Of a stretch of 64,000 bases of DNA, positions 42,005-50,438 are shown in pieces (position 1 is the first letter of the stretch; every line of letters begins with the position of its first letter). The DNA is from Pararhizobium sp. (GTDB lineage: Bacteria; Pseudomonadota; Alphaproteobacteria; Rhizobiales; Rhizobiaceae). The stretch lies in the NCBI GenBank assembly GCA_017794825.1, contig CP051237.1, forward strand, positions 1,488,001-1,552,000, read 5' to 3'. The notes under the pieces are model-generated. The model was not told where the DNA came from. It worked only from the letters and a program-made list of their open reading frames with translations, and searched no databases. A program made the position numbers and the translations under genes.

Positions 42005-42289
42005 TAAACTGTTGAAATATAACAATTAAATGTAATTATGGCTTTGTTTCGGGAATTCGCGATTTTCAGGCTTTCGGCATTGTGCAGGGCGCCGTTGCGA
42101 TCATCTGGCTTTGTTTCGGGAATTCGGCTTTTTGACCTTCCGCTCCCATAACCCAATCTGGGTTTGTTTCGGGAATTCGGAATTTTTGGTCTGAAGGTGT
42201 ATTTCAGCCATTCAACGCCGCCCGATATTTCAGCTGTACTTATAGCAGATATAGCCGCCGAATGCAGCAAGATTGTTCATGATTTGTTC
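42005..42289. repeat. Right copy of SOS-box repeat element next to araC
   Basis: Same order as the left copy: an AT-rich leader (TTGAAATATAACAATTAAAT), three units beginning GG(C/G)TTTGTTTCGGGAATTCG at 42040, 42107 and 42160 (spacings 67 and 53 bp), then GCCGCC–ATGCAGCAA and a LexA box. The last unit spacing has lost 14 bp. It ends 10 bp before the stop of the minus-strand AraC gene. A minus-strand open frame (42270–42004) runs through it; the left copy's matching frame stops much sooner, so coding is doubtful. Confidence 0.75.
42275..42289. promoter_or_regulatory. LexA (SOS) box, right copy
   Basis: GTTCATGATTTGTTC, identical to the left copy, 10 bp beyond the AraC gene stop. The identity of this 15-mer amid diverged flanks suggests it is under selection. 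Confidence 0.6.
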
Positions 42290-42298
42290 AAATGCCGA

Positions 42299-42904
42299 TC
42301 ATTGCATCCGGCGCCTCAAGCAATTGCGCCGATAGGCGCCGGGCGTCACGCCGTAACAGAGCCGGAATGAAGTTGTCAGATGCGCCTGGCTTGAAAATCC
42401 GCACAACACCGCTATTCGAGCCAGGTTTGGTTTGTCCTGATTCAGAAGTTGCGCCGCGCGGGCGACGCGTCTCCCCAATACGTAGGCATGAGGACTCATT
42501 CCGACAGCTTCCTTGAAGCTGCGAGCAAAATGATAGGTGCTCATGGCGGCGACGCCGGCAAGGGTGTCCAGATCAAGATCGCGCTCCAGATATGCTTCGA
42601 TGAAATCTATGACACGCGCAACCGAAGGCGCCGGCGTCTTGTCGAAAGGTTCTCGCCGGGACTCCATATATTTCGGTGAAGCTTCGGACGCCGCCGAACT
42701 ACCGAGGGCGAACCCCTCGCTCAACGGGTCATGCTCCGCGGGCGCCTTTTCCTCCATGGATCCAAGCCTCGATAGTTCGAAAACGGTGATCGATCCGGTC
42801 TGATTTTCAGTGGAGTGTTTCAGTATACACGTCTGCGTGAGAAAACACCGTCCTACAACCGGGCAAGAAAAGCAAGATTCTGTAAAACTATCGTGAGCAG
42901 TCAA
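42299..42904 (-). CDS. AraC family transcriptional regulator
   Basis: 201 residues from the longest start; ATG 42757 (MEEKAPAEH) would give 152. The C-terminal ~100 residues are the double HTH: VIDFIEAYLERDLDLDTLAGVAAMSTYHFARSFKEAVGMSPHAYVLGRRVARAAQLL, then IAVLCGFSSQAHLTTSFRLCYGVTPGAYRR. No sensing domain is present; the N-terminal part has a Cys-rich stretch (CFSCPVVGRCF) that may or may not be translated. Targets are unknown; the divergent 2TM gene and the operon after it are candidates. Confidence 0.85.
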   Translation of the reverse strand: MTAHDSFTESCFSCPVVGRCFLTQTCILKHSTENQTGSITVFELSRLGSMEEKAPAEHDPLSEGFALGSSAASEASPKYMESRREPFDKTPAPSVARVIDFIEAYLERDLDLDTLAGVAAMSTYHFARSFKEAVGMSPHAYVLGRRVARAAQLLNQDKPNLARIAVLCGFSSQAHLTTSFRLCYGVTPGAYRRNCLRRRMQ

Positions 42905-43052
42905 CTTTTTGTGCTGCTATGATGCGCCATACAATTTCAAGAATTCATTCAGAACTGCGGGTCTACCGCGATTCCGAAGGCCCCACGGCGTTGACGGGTC
43001 GGGTCGGGATCATTCCCGAGAACCGATTTCCATAAGACAATCGGAGATTATC

Positions 43053-43277
43053 ATGAAAAACATGACTGAACCCCAGAAAAGGCTTGGCTTCAAAATCCAT
43101 GCAATCGTGCTCGTTCCCACAATGCTTGTCCTCGCGGTCATCAACGTAGCCACGGGTAGCCCCTACTGGGTTCTGTGGGTCCTGCTCGGATGGGGCATCG
43201 GACTGTTGATGCATTGGTGGTTTGTGCTTGGTCCCGGCGCGGCGAAGGTCGGCGGACACCGATCCAGCCGGACGTGA
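43053..43277 (+). CDS. 2TM domain-containing small membrane protein
   Basis: 74 residues with two hydrophobic helices (FKIHAIVLVPTMLVLAVINVA and WVLWVLLGWGIGLLMHWWFVL), the '2TM domain' pattern of small proteins sometimes fused to histidine kinases. GGAG lies 7 bp before the ATG at 43053; an open frame upstream is unrelated. The function is unknown. It precedes the strictosidine-synthase-like gene by about 50 bp and may share its promoter. Confidence 0.75.
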   Translation: MKNMTEPQKRLGFKIHAIVLVPTMLVLAVINVATGSPYWVLWVLLGWGIGLLMHWWFVLGPGAAKVGGHRSSRT

Positions 43278-43329
43278 ACGGATCGACGTTGCGCCACGTA
43301 CCTTTCTGTCACGTGAAGGAAGACAAGGC

Positions 43330-44442
43330 GTGAGAAAGACTCCGTTGCGGAATTTGGCTCTCGGGGCGGGCGCCGTCTTTGCAGCGGCAATCGCCTATCT
43401 CTTCTTCTGGCCAGTTCCGGCCCGGCCGGTTGCCTGGGAGGCGCCCGTTGCCCCAGGATTCACAGGAGCATACGCAAGCAATACCGGATTGTCTGGACTT
43501 CGTTCCATAGAACTCGGCGAGGAATACGGCCCAGAGCACATCGCGCCTGGCCCGGATGGAAAGCTCTATGCCGCGATGACGAGCGGAACAATCCTGCGCA
43601 TGGATCCAGGCGGAGAGAACCGGACCGTTTTCGCAGACACCGGAGGTCGCGTCCTTGGTTTCGACTTTGACGCTCAAGGCCGGATGATCGCGGCGGATGC
43701 GATGAAGGGGTTGCTGGTTGTGGAGATCGACGGGAAGTCAAGACTTCTTACAGACCATGTCGACGCCGATGACCGCATCGGCTATGCCAATTCGGTCATT
43801 GTGGCTCCCGATGGCGCGATCTTCTTCACGGACGCATCGACGCGCTTTTCGCCATCGCAATGGGGAGGCACGCTGGATGCGAGCATATTGGACATCATCG
43901 AACAATCCGCCAGCGGTCGCGTGCTCGTCTACGAACCCGCAACAACGAAGACCCGGGTTGTCGCGCACGGTTTTTCATTCGCCAACGGCATTGCGCTGTC
44001 TGCGGACGGCCGTCACCTGTTCGTAAACGAGACCGGCCGTTATCGAATCTGGAAAATACCATCCGAGGCGCGCGACATCGACATAGCAATTTCGCCGCAG
44101 GCTCAGGTTCTGGTCGACAATCTGCCCGGTTACCCGGACAACCTGATGCGCGGACTCGACGGCAGAATCTGGGTCGGCTTGTTCAGACCGCGCAATCCTG
44201 CGGCGGACTCACTGGCCCCGTACCCGTTCCTGCGGAAGATTCTGCTGCGCCTGCCTCGTTCCCTGCTTCCTACCGGCAAGCCCTATGGTCATGTCTTCGC
44301 CATCGACGAAGAAGGCAAGGTTCTCGAGGACCTGCAGGACCCGAGCGGCGCTTATCCTGAAACGACCGGCGCCACTGAAATGGAAAACCGTTTGTACATC
44401 CATAGTCTTCATGCGCCCACTATCGGCTGGTTGCCACGATGA
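43330..44442 (+). CDS. Strictosidine-synthase/SMP-30-like propeller protein, membrane-anchored
   Basis: 370 residues from GTG 43330, preceded by GAAGGAAG. An N-terminal helix (LALGAGAVFAAAIAYLFFWPV) anchors or exports it. The propeller contains GPEHIAPGPDGKLYAAMTSG, VLGFDFDAQGRMIAADAMKG, YANSVIVAPDGAIFFTDASTRF, HGFSFANGIALSADGRHLFVNETGRYRIWKI and PDNLMRGLDGRIWVGLF. This is typical of strictosidine synthase-like/arylesterase-related proteins, with a possible lactonase or esterase role. The stop overlaps the following gene by 4 bp. The true substrate is unknown. Confidence 0.85.
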   Translation: MRKTPLRNLALGAGAVFAAAIAYLFFWPVPARPVAWEAPVAPGFTGAYASNTGLSGLRSIELGEEYGPEHIAPGPDGKLYAAMTSGTILRMDPGGENRTVFADTGGRVLGFDFDAQGRMIAADAMKGLLVVEIDGKSRLLTDHVDADDRIGYANSVIVAPDGAIFFTDASTRFSPSQWGGTLDASILDIIEQSASGRVLVYEPATTKTRVVAHGFSFANGIALSADGRHLFVNETGRYRIWKIPSEARDIDIAISPQAQVLVDNLPGYPDNLMRGLDGRIWVGLFRPRNPAADSLAPYPFLRKILLRLPRSLLPTGKPYGHVFAIDEEGKVLEDLQDPSGAYPETTGATEMENRLYIHSLHAPTIGWLPR

Positions 44443-45059
44443 CCCGGAAGACGATTCGATCGGGCGAGGCAGTCGTCAAATGGCTCACATATTGCACCGT
44501 CGTCGTGATAATCATTGTTCCGGTGATCGCAGCGCCGGCAGCTCCGGCGGCAGATGCGCTCGAGGAAATATATATTCTTCGCAGCATCCGCGAACAGCAA
44601 GACCCGACGGCCGGCTGGTGCGATGTCTCCCGCACCGGATTTACTCCTTTCGACACGGATGCAGAACGTTACTTCTCTTTCTGGAGCACACACTCGCTGA
44701 ACACAGATGGCATGATCGAGGATATGCATCATACGCGTGTGGCGGAACTGCGCGGATGTTTTGGGCCGAGCGATGACCCGGCGCGGCATAATTTCCATGC
44801 CGAAATAAAACTCGGAACCCTCGCATTTCACGGGAACGGAGAGTGTCGCGCGGTCGCAATCAATTTCCCCGAGACCGGCCTTTTCCCGGTGCATTGTCAC
44901 CTCTTGCTGGGCGGCCTGCCCTCACCTTATGTGGGAGGGCTCCTGACGACGAATACTATTGCGAGCGGCAACGCCTTTGGCGGCGACACCGACCCGCCGG
45001 GCTATACGCAGGCGTCGATAGCGACGATACGGCTTTGGAAAGCCAGACCAGTTCAGTGA
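44439..45059 (+). CDS. Secreted protein of unknown function
   Basis: 206 residues with a long hydrophobic N-terminal segment (WLTYCTVVVIIIVPVIAAPAAPAADA) that is either a signal peptide or an anchor. The rest is unrecognised, with three internal cysteines (GWCDV, RGCFG, GECRA) plus VHCHLLLGGLP, and conserved-looking blocks RYFSFWSTHSLNTDGMIEDM and GGLLTTNTIASGNAFG. Translational coupling to the propeller gene suggests the two work together outside the cytoplasm. No function can be proposed. Confidence 0.7.
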   Translation: MTRKTIRSGEAVVKWLTYCTVVVIIIVPVIAAPAAPAADALEEIYILRSIREQQDPTAGWCDVSRTGFTPFDTDAERYFSFWSTHSLNTDGMIEDMHHTRVAELRGCFGPSDDPARHNFHAEIKLGTLAFHGNGECRAVAINFPETGLFPVHCHLLLGGLPSPYVGGLLTTNTIASGNAFGGDTDPPGYTQASIATIRLWKARPVQ

Positions 45060-45087
45060 TGGTCAGATCCATCCAGATGCCGCAGAT

Positions 45088-45918
45088 TCAATTCGTCACG
45101 TTGGGCGCGTTCGGGAAGAACAGTTGCTTGCCGTTGAGCCGGTAGGAGGCAATCGCCTTCTGACCCTCGTCCGACAGCATCCAGTCGACGAAGGCCTGGC
45201 CGAGGTCGGATTTGACGCGCGGGCATTTCTCAGAATCGACCAGGATCACGCCGTACTGGTTGAACAGCGCCTTGTCGCCTTCCACCAGGATTTCATGATC
45301 GGCCTTGTTGCCGAATGCGATCCAGGTCGCCCTGTCGGTCATGGTGTAGCCGTCCATGGCGATGGTCGCGTTGAGCGTGGCGCCCATGCCCGAGCCGGTT
45401 TCGCGATACCATTCGCCACTGCTTAGCGACGGATCGACGCCGGCGGCTTCCCAGAGTGCGAGTTCCTTCTTGTTGGTGCCGGAATCATCGCCGCGGGACA
45501 CAAAGATATTCGCGCTGCCGGCGATCTTGTTCAACGCGGACGACGCGTCGGTCATGTCCTTGACGCCGGCCGGATCGGCCGGCGGACCGATGATGATGAA
45601 ATCGTTGTACATCAGGTCGGTGCGCTCGACGCCGTAGCCTTCCGCGACGAATTTTTCTTCCGCGGGCTTTGCATGCACCAGGAGGACATCGCCGTCGCAA
45701 TTGCGCGCATTCTTGATGGCCTGCCCTGTTCCAACCGCGACAACCCGGATCTGGACGCCGGATTTATCCTCGTAGATCGGCAGGATGTAATCGTAGAGGC
45801 CGGAATTCTGTGTCGAGGTCGTTGACTGGACCACAATGAAATCGTCGGCGATCGCGGCCCCTGTCGTCATGGCGACCACAGTGGAAACGGCCATGAAACG
45901 CGCAAGATGTCTGTTCAT
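45088..45918 (-). CDS. tupA: Tungstate ABC transporter substrate-binding protein
   Basis: 276 residues with signal peptide MNRHLARFMAVSTVVAMTTGAAIA. The mature N-terminus FIVVQSTTSTQNSGLYDYILP carries the TTST oxyanion-binding motif of TupA, and VSRGDDSGTNKKELALWEAAG supplies the second anion contact. It binds tungstate in the periplasm for molybdopterin-type enzymes. The gene is last in the order permease–ATPase–binding protein, with 26 bp after the ATPase gene. The start at 45918 is the only one that yields a signal peptide. Confidence 0.92.
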   Translation of the reverse strand: MNRHLARFMAVSTVVAMTTGAAIADDFIVVQSTTSTQNSGLYDYILPIYEDKSGVQIRVVAVGTGQAIKNARNCDGDVLLVHAKPAEEKFVAEGYGVERTDLMYNDFIIIGPPADPAGVKDMTDASSALNKIAGSANIFVSRGDDSGTNKKELALWEAAGVDPSLSSGEWYRETGSGMGATLNATIAMDGYTMTDRATWIAFGNKADHEILVEGDKALFNQYGVILVDSEKCPRVKSDLGQAFVDWMLSDEGQKAIASYRLNGKQLFFPNAPNVTN

Positions 45919-45944
45919 TGAAACTCCCCTTTTCAAAATAAAGT

Positions 45945-46700
45945 TCAAATCAGCAAGCGTCCTGCAATGAACGCCTCCGCTGTTTCGGATTGCGGACGCT
46001 GAAAAAAATCGTCGGTTGCAGCGCGTTCGACGATTCGCCCATGATGCATAAGAATGATCTCGTCCGCGACCCTTTTCGCCTGGGCGAGGTCGTGGGCGAC
46101 CATGACGGCGCGCATCCCCTTGACGCTGGCGTCCTGCACCATCGTCTCGATCGCCATGACTGACGCCGGATCGAGGCTCGACGTGGGTTCGTCCAGAAAC
46201 ACCAGATCCGGATGCGTGGCCAATGCGCGAACCAGGGCAAGACGCTGCCTCTCGCCACCGGAAAGAACGCGCGCGGACGCATGGGCGAGGCGTTCCATGC
46301 CTGCCTCGCCAAGCGACGCTTCGGCGCGCCGGCGCGCCTCGTTCCGACTGTGGCCGACAGCGCGCAGGGCGTACTCGACATTCGCCTTGACCGAGCGCCG
46401 CAGCAGTACGGCGTGCTGCAGCACCATGCCGAAACGGCAGTAGCGAGACCGGGACGGCGGCGTTCCGTTCCATCGCACATTGCCGCGGTCGGGCTGACGC
46501 AATCCGGCGAGCAGGTTGAGAAGCAACGACTTGCCGGCGCCATTGGGACCCACGATGACGGTGGTCCCGTGACCGGCGATCTCGATGTTGTCGACATCGA
46601 GCAGCACCCTGCCCTTGCGGCTTACCTTGAGATCCGCACCTGTGACGGGAAGAACCGGCATCGCCTGGCGTTGCACGGCCGAGAGCAAATTCTCACGCAT
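45945..46700 (-). CDS. tupC: Tungstate ABC transporter ATP-binding protein
   Basis: 251 residues. Walker A GPNGAGKSLLL is near residue 52, Q-loop FGMVLQHAVLL near 90, signature LSGGERQRLALVRAL near 140, Walker B LVFLDEPTSSLDP near 163 and H-loop VMVAHDLAQ near 190. The ATG at 46700 overlaps the permease stop by 8 bp; an ATG two codons upstream is equally possible. It powers import of the anion delivered by TupA through TupB. Confidence 0.9.
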   Translation of the reverse strand: MRENLLSAVQRQAMPVLPVTGADLKVSRKGRVLLDVDNIEIAGHGTTVIVGPNGAGKSLLLNLLAGLRQPDRGNVRWNGTPPSRSRYCRFGMVLQHAVLLRRSVKANVEYALRAVGHSRNEARRRAEASLGEAGMERLAHASARVLSGGERQRLALVRALATHPDLVFLDEPTSSLDPASVMAIETMVQDASVKGMRAVMVAHDLAQAKRVADEIILMHHGRIVERAATDDFFQRPQSETAEAFIAGRLLI

Positions 46701-47400
46701 AGGCATGCCTGACGGCTGCGGCGCGGGACATGAACACAAGCGCGTTCACGGCGAAGGCGATAGTGACCAGAATGAAGCCGAGGCCGAGCGCCAAAGCGAG
46801 GTTTCCCTTGGAGGTTTCCAGCGCGATGGTCGTCGTCATCACTCTCGTCACATGGTTGATGTTTCCCCCGACGATTATCACGGCGCCGACTTCCGCCACC
46901 GCCCGGCCAAAACCCGCGAGCAGCGTCGTCAAAAGGCTGTAGCGCCCTTCCCACAGAAGCGTCTTCAATTGCGCCAGGTTGCCGAGGCCGTAGAGAACGA
47001 GCTGGTCGCGATATTCATCGTGCAGATCTTCCAGCGTCTGGCGGGCAAGCGCCGCGACGATGGGGGTGACGAGAATGGTCTGGGCGATGATCATCGCAGT
47101 TGGCGTGTAGAGCAATTGCAGCGGACCAAGGACGCCGGCGCTCGACAGCAACATGTAGACGACAAGTCCGACGACGACCGGCGGCAGGCCCATCAGCGCG
47201 GAAATCGTGACGACGAGCAATCCCCTGCCCGGAAACCGCGCGACGGCGAGGAAGGCGCCGACCGGAAAACCGACAAGCGCGGCCATCACGACCGCGCTGA
47301 GACTGACCCGCATCGACAGCCACACGACCTCGAGAAGGTCGGGGTCCAGCGAAATGACGAGCCTGAACGCCTCGAAGAATGACGCCGCAAAATCCTGCAT
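46693..47400 (-). CDS. tupB: Tungstate ABC transporter permease
   Basis: 235 residues with about five to six membrane helices. The permease EAA-like loop reads QTLEDLHDEYRDQLVLYGLGNLAQLKTLLWEGRYSLLTTLLAGFGRAVAEVGAVIIVGGNI, close to TupB/WtpB. It heads the three-gene operon. The 190 bases upstream hold no gene; I could not recognise a molybdenum-cofactor-type riboswitch or ModE-like site there by eye. Confidence 0.9.
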   Translation of the reverse strand: MQDFAASFFEAFRLVISLDPDLLEVVWLSMRVSLSAVVMAALVGFPVGAFLAVARFPGRGLLVVTISALMGLPPVVVGLVVYMLLSSAGVLGPLQLLYTPTAMIIAQTILVTPIVAALARQTLEDLHDEYRDQLVLYGLGNLAQLKTLLWEGRYSLLTTLLAGFGRAVAEVGAVIIVGGNINHVTRVMTTTIALETSKGNLALALGLGFILVTIAFAVNALVFMSRAAAVRHAYA

Positions 47401-47592
47401 TCGCGCGCTTGTCTCCTCTCCTGTGCAACCGTGTATCGCGCAAACGCCCTGCGCATTCCATCAAAAACGTCCGGGGGCGTCAGACAAACCCATCGATAGG
47501 TGGGCGCCTCGGCGAAGGAAGTCCGCGTTGCGACATTTGTCGCGCAAAAAAGAAGGACGGCGCACACATTGTGAAAAGACGACGAGACCAGG

Positions 47593-48519
47593 TTACTTGA
47601 CGCCCTGCGCGGCCCCATCCAGAAGATCGCCCAGTTTCCGCTTCGCGTCTTCCTTTGCAATCTGCGCTGCGAGCAGGATTTCATCGATACGATGGAAGTC
47701 CATACTGGCGAAGCCGCCGACATCAGGGCGAATGAGCAGGTCCGGCTCGATCCGTTTCAGACGCTCGTTGACCAGCGAATGCAAGGCGATCTGGGAGGAA
47801 CCAATCCAGGTGTCCATCGCGCCCGGTATGGCACCGGTTAGGCGGAACCCGTTTCCGGTAACGTCGACGGCGATGACAAGTCCCGGTTGGTCGGCGAGGA
47901 TGTCGAACGGAGTGGGATTGACGAAACCACCGTCTATCAGCACGCGATCCCGCCACCGAACAGGAGACAGAAGCACCGGAAGCGCCGCGGAAGCGCCGAT
48001 CGCCTTTTTCAAGGGCCCGTCGTCGATCACGAACTCCTCCTCGCGGTAGAAGTCCGCCGTCACGATTCGCATCGGCGTTCGCAGGCCCGTGAAATCGTCG
48101 GGAACAGTATCGGGCAGTATGGCCGACATCAGCACTTCGGGATCAAGCGCAGCCGAGTTCCCCACGGCGAAGACCGATGTCCAGTTGCCGGGATTACCGG
48201 GAAACAGACGGCGCAGCGTGTTCAGCCGGCTTGAGAGAAGATCAATCGCAAACGCCCTGATCTCCAGCCCGGACATGCCGCTGGCGTACATGGCTCCTAT
48301 GATCGCGCCCATTGACGTGCCTGCGATCATTGAAGGCTGGACGCCGAGATCGTCCAGCGCTTCCAGAACCGGAATGTGGGCAAGTCCGCGCGCGGCGCCG
48401 CCGCCGAGAGCTATGGCGCATCCCGAGCCTGCGGATGCGCGCGCCACGCCGGACGCGCCTGTGACAAGCGACAGTGACGCCGCTTTGAGAATATCGCGGC
48501 GTCCGAGAGAAAAGGTCAT
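47593..48519 (-). CDS. Patatin-like phospholipase with Tat signal
   Basis: 308 residues. The N-terminus SLGRRDILKAASLSLVTGASGVARA has the twin-arginine pattern for folded export. The patatin core follows: GGGAARGLAHIPVLEALDD (oxyanion loop), GTSMGAIIGAMYASG (Ser nucleophile in GTSMG) and LIDGGFVNPTPFD (catalytic Asp in DGG). It probably hydrolyses phospholipids in the periplasm. The chosen start overlaps the preceding gene's stop by 4 bp, linking it to the membrane hydrolase. Confidence 0.88.
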   Translation of the reverse strand: MTFSLGRRDILKAASLSLVTGASGVARASAGSGCAIALGGGAARGLAHIPVLEALDDLGVQPSMIAGTSMGAIIGAMYASGMSGLEIRAFAIDLLSSRLNTLRRLFPGNPGNWTSVFAVGNSAALDPEVLMSAILPDTVPDDFTGLRTPMRIVTADFYREEEFVIDDGPLKKAIGASAALPVLLSPVRWRDRVLIDGGFVNPTPFDILADQPGLVIAVDVTGNGFRLTGAIPGAMDTWIGSSQIALHSLVNERLKRIEPDLLIRPDVGGFASMDFHRIDEILLAAQIAKEDAKRKLGDLLDGAAQGVK

Positions 48520-50183
48520 TCGGCCGCTGTCTTCCCGTTGGAACAGCCCCTCTGGAAACCGTTGTCGCAATGCGCCTTCAGGCGCTCGGTGTCGGCCGCT
48601 GTCCAGTCTTCCGGCGCGGTCACCTCGATCCAGGGGTCGATATAATCCTGCGCATAGTAGGCGTGGCCGTAACCGGCGGGAGCAGCGGTCGACAGCGCCA
48701 TGTCGAGGGCCAGTTGGAACTGCGTGACGACAGGCATGAAACGCAGGTAGGGCGACACGCCCCTGCCCGGCGGTTCGCGCATCCAGACCGGCGGCCGCAA
48801 CGCAGAGAGGGAATCGAAGAATACGATCGGATCGCTCGGATATTGCAGGAACATCATCCGCATGCCGCCCCAGTCGGCGTAACCGGAATCATCCTCACCC
48901 GGCGCGGAATAGCGGATCAACGATCCATCGCCGACCTTCGGCAACACCCATGGCGTGCCTTCGTTGCGCGCGATTTGCACATTGTTCCAGAATTCCGACG
49001 GGAACGGTGGGCCTGCCCAGAACGCGCCGTCGATCGGATCATTGACCAGCTGGAAAAGCGTCGTCGCGTACATTGACGACCAGGCGCCCAGGCTCAGGCC
49101 GTGGATGTAAAGCCGCGGCCGCTGATCGGCCGGCAGGGTGGTCCAGTAATCGTATATGGTCGAAATCGTCGCCGAAGCCTGATCAAGGCCGGTTCTGGTT
49201 TCGAACAGCAGCGCAAACGGCGACTGCAGATAGGAATATTGCACCGCGACCGTCGCGATGTCTCCGTTGTGCATATATTCCAGCGGATCGTGCGACCCCG
49301 GATCCATCCAGCCGGTTCCGGTCGGACTGACCAGCACGAGAACCTTGCGGTCGAAGGCGCCAAGCCGTTTCAACTCAGCGAGCGCCAAGTCGGCGCGCTC
49401 CTTCGGCGTGTCCGCGTCGGCGCGGCCGACATAGACGCGCACGGGATCGAGCGCCGGCTTTCCGGTAAATGCGGAGATCGCAGCGGCGTCAGGGCCGCCG
49501 GTCACGAAATCGCGTCCGGGCTGGCCCATCTCCTCCCACCCGACAAGCGATTCGGCGCTGCCCGGAATGCGTGCGAGCGTAGGCGGCGGCGGCGCGTTTT
49601 CGAACAAGGCCTGCCCGGCCTCGTAGGTTTCGTCCATGGCCGATATGGCGGTGTCGAGCAACCCGTCGCGCGTAACGACGAACAGCACAAGAATGACGAT
49701 GACCAGTCCCAGCACATTCGCTCTTCGCTGCGGCATGACGCGATAAAGGCGCGCGCGAACGAAACGGAAGAAGAACGCGACGAGCGCGCCGACGCCGAAG
49801 AACACAAGGAATACGACCAGTGCGATCAGCAGCATCTGGATGAGATGCGCGTCATCCGCCGGCTCCATGCCCATGCGGGCGCGTATGTCGTTCTGCCACA
49901 GCAGGGCGTAATACAGGGACAGCGCCAGGATGACGAGGACAACGACGGCGGTGATTGCTTTCACGATAAGCAGGAGGCGGCCGCGCAACACCGGCATGTC
50001 GGCCGCCGTCCAGAGCAGTTCGATGATCCGCCAGGCCAGGTATCCAAGCGCCATGACGATACCGCCAAGCGCGCCCTGCAGAACCGGATCACGCGGTATC
50101 AGGGACGGCGTCAGGGAGGCGGCGAGGAACAGGAGTCCGAGCAACACGCCGAATGACGACAGTGGCGACAAAATGCGTTTCAT
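48516..50183 (-). CDS. Membrane-anchored alpha/beta hydrolase (Abhydrolase_9 type)
   Basis: 555 residues. Four to five N-terminal membrane helices (FGVLLGLLFLAASLTPSLIPRD; GGIVMALGYLAWRII; AITAVVVLVILALSLYYALLW; LLIALVVFLVFFGVGALVAFFFRF; VLGLVIVILVLFVV) precede a periplasmic hydrolase. Its nucleophile elbow is LYIHGLSLGAWSS (GLSLG), with FVTGGPD and VLVSPTGTGWMD nearby. This combination marks the 'alpha/beta-hydrolase family' with an N-terminal membrane domain. It is translationally coupled to the patatin gene, suggesting a joint role in envelope lipid turnover. The substrate is unknown. Confidence 0.85.
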   Translation of the reverse strand: MKRILSPLSSFGVLLGLLFLAASLTPSLIPRDPVLQGALGGIVMALGYLAWRIIELLWTAADMPVLRGRLLLIVKAITAVVVLVILALSLYYALLWQNDIRARMGMEPADDAHLIQMLLIALVVFLVFFGVGALVAFFFRFVRARLYRVMPQRRANVLGLVIVILVLFVVTRDGLLDTAISAMDETYEAGQALFENAPPPPTLARIPGSAESLVGWEEMGQPGRDFVTGGPDAAAISAFTGKPALDPVRVYVGRADADTPKERADLALAELKRLGAFDRKVLVLVSPTGTGWMDPGSHDPLEYMHNGDIATVAVQYSYLQSPFALLFETRTGLDQASATISTIYDYWTTLPADQRPRLYIHGLSLGAWSSMYATTLFQLVNDPIDGAFWAGPPFPSEFWNNVQIARNEGTPWVLPKVGDGSLIRYSAPGEDDSGYADWGGMRMMFLQYPSDPIVFFDSLSALRPPVWMREPPGRGVSPYLRFMPVVTQFQLALDMALSTAAPAGYGHAYYAQDYIDPWIEVTAPEDWTAADTERLKAHCDNGFQRGCSNGKTAAE

Positions 50184-50438
50184 GACGATCGATCCCCGCG
50201 TGACAGCCTGCGCCGACGAAGCGGGGCTTCAAGCAATCCCCGCCTGTGCGACTGGCCGACGACAATAATGGAAAAGAGATTAACGGGGCGTGTGTTTGTT
50301 TCGAAGGGCGTTGCAGGATTTTTTGTAGACCGCGGATCGCATCGCCGCAGTAGCGCGCGGCGCGTTGAGGGCTCTGCCCCGTTTTGGCAGTTGCAAAACT
50401 TCCATGTTTTCGCCATGACCCTGTTACGGAGAGTTTGC

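Noticed and set aside
39944..42180. CRISPR array
   Set aside because: Only three units per side, spacers share sequence with each other, unit ends vary, and no cas genes are in the window.
42004..42270. 88-codon minus-strand frame through the right repeat element
   Set aside because: It starts with TTG and encodes the repeats themselves (NSRNKP/IPETKP); the frame in the left copy stops after about 40 codons. Not listed as a gene, but kept as a question in the findings.
47401..47592. Molybdenum/tungsten cofactor riboswitch upstream of tupB
   Set aside because: I could not identify the conserved helices by eye. A covariance-model search of this region would decide.
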